In this document: piece by piece, positions 5,577 to 7,618 of the stretch
Layout of the letters: each line of letters starts with the position of its first letter
How positions within the stretch are numbered: position 1 is the stretch's first letter
DNA from: Eubacteriales Family XIII. Incertae Sedis bacterium
Lineage (GTDB): Bacteria > Bacillota > Clostridia > Peptostreptococcales > Anaerovoracaceae
Assembly (NCBI GenBank): GCA_031263875.1
Contig: JAISEX010000056.1
Coordinates: 1-7,618, forward strand
DNA: 7,618 bases
Direction: 5' to 3'
Translations under genes and position numbers: made by a program
Notes under the pieces: model-generated
What the model was told of the DNA's origin: nothing
The model's input: the letters and a program-made list of their open reading frames with translations, nothing else
Database searches by the model: none

Positions 5577-5689
5577 CTGTGCGAGAAAAGCATACGACAC
5601 TTCGACCCAAACACGGCGTCCTCATTTCTCACACAAGTATCAAAACACACGAGATAGTAAAACAGCGCAAGCATCCTTCCCGTGCCGTC
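5577..5689 (+). repeat. ~110-bp dispersed repeat, copy 2
   Basis: This is the diverged counterpart of 2404-2512. It shares TACGAC, GGCGTCCTCATTTCTC, ATCAAAAC, ACGAGA and the terminal CATCCTTCCCGTGCCGTC. TGTGCGAGAAA (5577-5587) pairs with TTTCTCACACA (5625-5635), allowing one G-T pair. Bases 5690-5761, between this repeat and the stop of the surface protein gene, hold no recognisable terminator or gene. Confidence 0.6.
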
Positions 5690-5761
5690 GCACAAAGGGG
5701 AGGGCCGCGTGTTTCCATGCGACCCCCGTTCTTACAACATATAGAGTGTGCTCCATTCGGC

Positions 5762-7618
5762 TTAGCCTATCCACATTCCGTTTGTTTTGAATGAATAAAC
5801 TTTCCCGCCAACGTTCTGTTTCCCCGTCAGCATTTTGCCGTTTCCGGAGAGATAATACCAACTACCGTCGGTGTCGTGGAACCATTTATTAGCGACCATC
5901 GCGCCATTTCCGGCGAGGTAATACCAATCGCCATCGTCTTTCACCCAACCGGTTTTCATCGCGCCATTACCGGCAAGATAATACCACGCTTTGTCGCTCT
6001 GATCGTAGACCCAGCCGGTCTGCATAATGCCGTCTGCGTTCAGGTAGTACCATGTGCTTTGGTCGTACACCCAACCGGTTTGTGCGACGCCGTCAATAAA
6101 GAACTTCCAAATGCTGTTCGCGTAGATCCACCCGTTATCTGTTGCGGGCGGATTGGGATCATCACCGCCACCGCTCGGATCATCTTTGTAATTTGCCGTT
6201 ACGGTAACAGCTTTCGCAGGCATGGTGAAGCTCGTCGCGAGGCTGCTTGGATCAGCGAAAGTTACGCCGTCGCTTGTCCACGTGTCGAACACTTTACCGT
6301 CCTCAGCCGCGTTTGCGGTAATGGTTACCGTCGCTCCGGCCTCATACGAAGCGCTACCGGAACCACCCGTTACCGTTACCGCATAGGTCGTTGGCGCTGG
6401 CGCCGCGCCTGCAGAGATGGTTACCGAAGCCGCCGCGCTCGCGAAGTCTGAATTTGTAGCTTTGAGGCGCACCTCGTAATTGCCCGGCGCAAGGCCCGTA
6501 ATCGGCGTACTCGTCCAATTGAGTGCATCTGCTAATTTATATTCCATATCCGCGGTATAGCCGGTGATCTTGCCGTCATTTTTGCCAATAACCGTTTCGT
6601 TTACGCCCGATACATTCGGCGCGTCCAGCCGCACGGGAATAATGAGGTCGTTTTGTGGTTCGCTATCGGAAGTGTTGATCTCATCGCCCTTTTTTATTAT
6701 AGCGAGCGCTGATCCATCCATCCAGTCCGAATCAATGGGATAGGTTCCGTCCGCATCGGCTGTACCATCTTCGCCGTTAAACAAATACGCCGCATTCGGC
6801 GCCAGTCCCGTCAGCGTTTCGCTTTCATAATTGATGAGAGCGGTCGGCGCGGCTTCCTTGGGGAAATTTATCCACAAAGCGGGGCGGATACCGACGACTT
6901 TATTGACTCCCCAATTAGCGATATAACCTTCAGACTGATTCACCATTGAAGCATTACTTGTAGCACTATCGTAATTAGGTGAGCGGAGCCACCAATTCCA
7001 CCATGAGTTTGAACCCAAACCTGATACGTCTGTAGCGCTTCTTGCGTACCCATCCGCAAAAATCACGGTATTTCCGTTAGTGCGTTCAGTTGAGGTGCCG
7101 GTTGTTGCATTTGATATTGGTGTTCCACCGGAGCCGGCAATTGCTGCGTCATCTTCTCCGGCGTAAAATGCTTCTTCGATACCCAAGAGGAAGATGCTGT
7201 CGGTAGTTGTTTCAAAACTGCCGCTGGCAGCGTATGCGGTATCTCGCGTCATAATATCATTTTTTATAATAACCCTCGTTTCCAGGAATTCCAGATCATT
7301 AAAGAGGTTTGCAAGCGTCGTATTGCGCACAAAACTGTCGCTCCATTTCGGATATGATGCAGCTCCATGAAATTGACTGGTAGCTATAATATGTTCCGCG
7401 ATAATGAGGCTCTCTGCTCCTCCAATCAAAACGCGCCATTCATAACCGTCCGCAGCGAAGGTTTCGCCTTGATGCAGCGTGGTGGCGGCCGGGACATTAA
7501 CCGTCAAGTTGAAGGTAATAATATAACTTCCGACGGTGAGCGTGGCGGTACCTACGGCTCCTGCTGGAAACGAAACTTTGTACGTTTTGTCGTTCGTGTT
7601 CGCTACAACTTCTTTCGT
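5762..7618 (-). CDS. Surface protein with DUF6273-like domain and choline-binding-type repeats, N-terminus outside window
   Basis: The frame stays open to the window edge, so the visible 618 residues are the C-terminal part. The TTG at 7505-7507 is not a start, because 37 further in-frame sense codons precede it. Domains in order: a short beta-rich segment (1-45); a DUF6273-like domain (about 50-255) with the characteristic NWWLRSPNYDSATSNAS and VGIRPALWINF phrases; Ig/FN3-like modules (about 260-405, with ITGYTADMEYKL and ITGLAPGNYEVRLKATN); a divergent InlB-like bacterial repeat (about 411-478, YAVTVTGGSGSASYEAGATV, ending in FTMPAKAVTVTANYKDD); a Gly/Asp/Pro linker; and six wall-binding repeats (495-618). 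Such proteins are exported and held non-covalently on choline-decorated teichoic acids or other wall polymers. Signal peptide and promoter lie beyond the window. The gene runs towards the reductase gene, separated from it by the second repeat island. Its ligand or enzymatic role is unknown. Confidence 0.88.
   Translation of the reverse strand, partial: TKEVVANTNDKTYKVSFPAGAVGTATLTVGSYIITFNLTVNVPAATTLHQGETFAADGYEWRVLIGGAESLIIAEHIIATSQFHGAASYPKWSDSFVRNTTLANLFNDLEFLETRVIIKNDIMTRDTAYAASGSFETTTDSIFLLGIEEAFYAGEDDAAIAGSGGTPISNATTGTSTERTNGNTVIFADGYARSATDVSGLGSNSWWNWWLRSPNYDSATSNASMVNQSEGYIANWGVNKVVGIRPALWINFPKEAAPTALINYESETLTGLAPNAAYLFNGEDGTADADGTYPIDSDWMDGSALAIIKKGDEINTSDSEPQNDLIIPVRLDAPNVSGVNETVIGKNDGKITGYTADMEYKLADALNWTSTPITGLAPGNYEVRLKATNSDFASAAASVTISAGAAPAPTTYAVTVTGGSGSASYEAGATVTITANAAEDGKVFDTWTSDGVTFADPSSLATSFTMPAKAVTVTANYKDDPSGGGDDPNPPATDNGWIYANSIWKFFIDGVAQTGWVYDQSTWYYLNADGIMQTGWVYDQSDKAWYYLAGNGAMKTGWVKDDGDWYYLAGNGAMVANKWFHDTDGSWYYLSGNGKMLTGKQNVGGKVYSFKTNGMWIG
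5765..6136 (-). repeat. Six tandem choline-binding/cell-wall-binding repeats encoded in the surface protein
   Basis: The repeats are about 20-22 residues each and have the GW-x5-WYYL-x-GxG-M-xTG form: GWIYANSIWKFFIDGVAQT, GWVYDQSTWYYLNADGIMQT, GWVYDQSDKAWYY onward, GWVKDDGDWYY onward, KWFHDTDGSWYY onward, and a degenerate last one (KVYSFKTNGMWIG). Aromatic residues from adjacent repeats form choline sites in the known family. LAGNGAM is identical in repeats 3 and 4, suggesting recent tandem duplication. The first and last repeats are the most degenerate, as is common at the edges of such arrays. Confidence 0.88.

Noticed and set aside
5408..5794. 128-codon frame across element C and the second dispersed repeat
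   Set aside because: It covers inverted repeats and ends inside the surface protein gene on the other strand; there is no coding signal.
5876..6451. 191-codon + strand frame opposite the wall-binding repeats
   Set aside because: It is the complement of a repeat-coding region, giving a repetitive peptide with no independent coding evidence.
7505..7507. TTG as the start of the surface protein
   Set aside because: The frame stays open for 37 more codons to the window edge and no signal peptide follows the TTG, so the true start lies outside.

Overview
The window looks like chromosomal DNA from a Gram-positive, probably anaerobic, Bacillota (Clostridia-like) bacterium. The reasons are strong GGAGG ribosome binding sites, an aldo/keto reductase carrying two 4Fe-4S motifs, a choline kinase/permease-like pair, and a surface protein ending in choline-binding-type repeats. 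This assignment is inference; there is no rRNA or other marker gene.

Layout. (1) Bases 1-1801 hold the end of an operon on the + strand: the C-terminal tail of a LicA-like choline/aminoglycoside-type kinase, a structured 165-nt intercistronic leader, a ten-helix DMT/EamA-type permease, and an 87-aa winged-helix-like protein whose start lies 1 nt past the permease stop. A Rho-independent terminator closes it. (2) Bases ~1802-2512 are a non-coding palindrome island. (3) Bases 2517-5000 hold an extended -10 promoter, a 422-aa uncharacterised protein that may be translated leaderlessly, and a 374-aa Fe-S aldo/keto reductase. (4) Bases ~5012-5689 are a second palindrome island. (5) Bases 5762-7618, on the minus strand, hold the C-terminal 618 residues of a surface protein: a DUF6273-like domain, Ig/FN3-like modules, an InlB-like repeat and six choline-binding-type repeats. 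Its N-terminus lies beyond the window.

How the parts fit. The kinase and permease resemble the licA-licB order of choline uptake and activation loci, and the repeat protein is of the type that binds choline-decorated cell walls. The window may therefore hold both a source of phosphocholine decoration and a protein that anchors to it, although the two are separated by unrelated genes.

The most unusual content is non-coding. The two islands carry related sequence blocks in the same order: a TGCG/CAATCC-type repeat, a hairpin whose flanks are conserved but whose arms covary, a hairpin-plus-conserved-tail unit, and a ~110-bp repeat with a compensatory stem. They bracket the 422-aa/reductase pair. 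A second candidate is the permease leader, where one TGCCTCA segment can pair with three different GAGGCA segments, one of which is the permease ribosome binding site.
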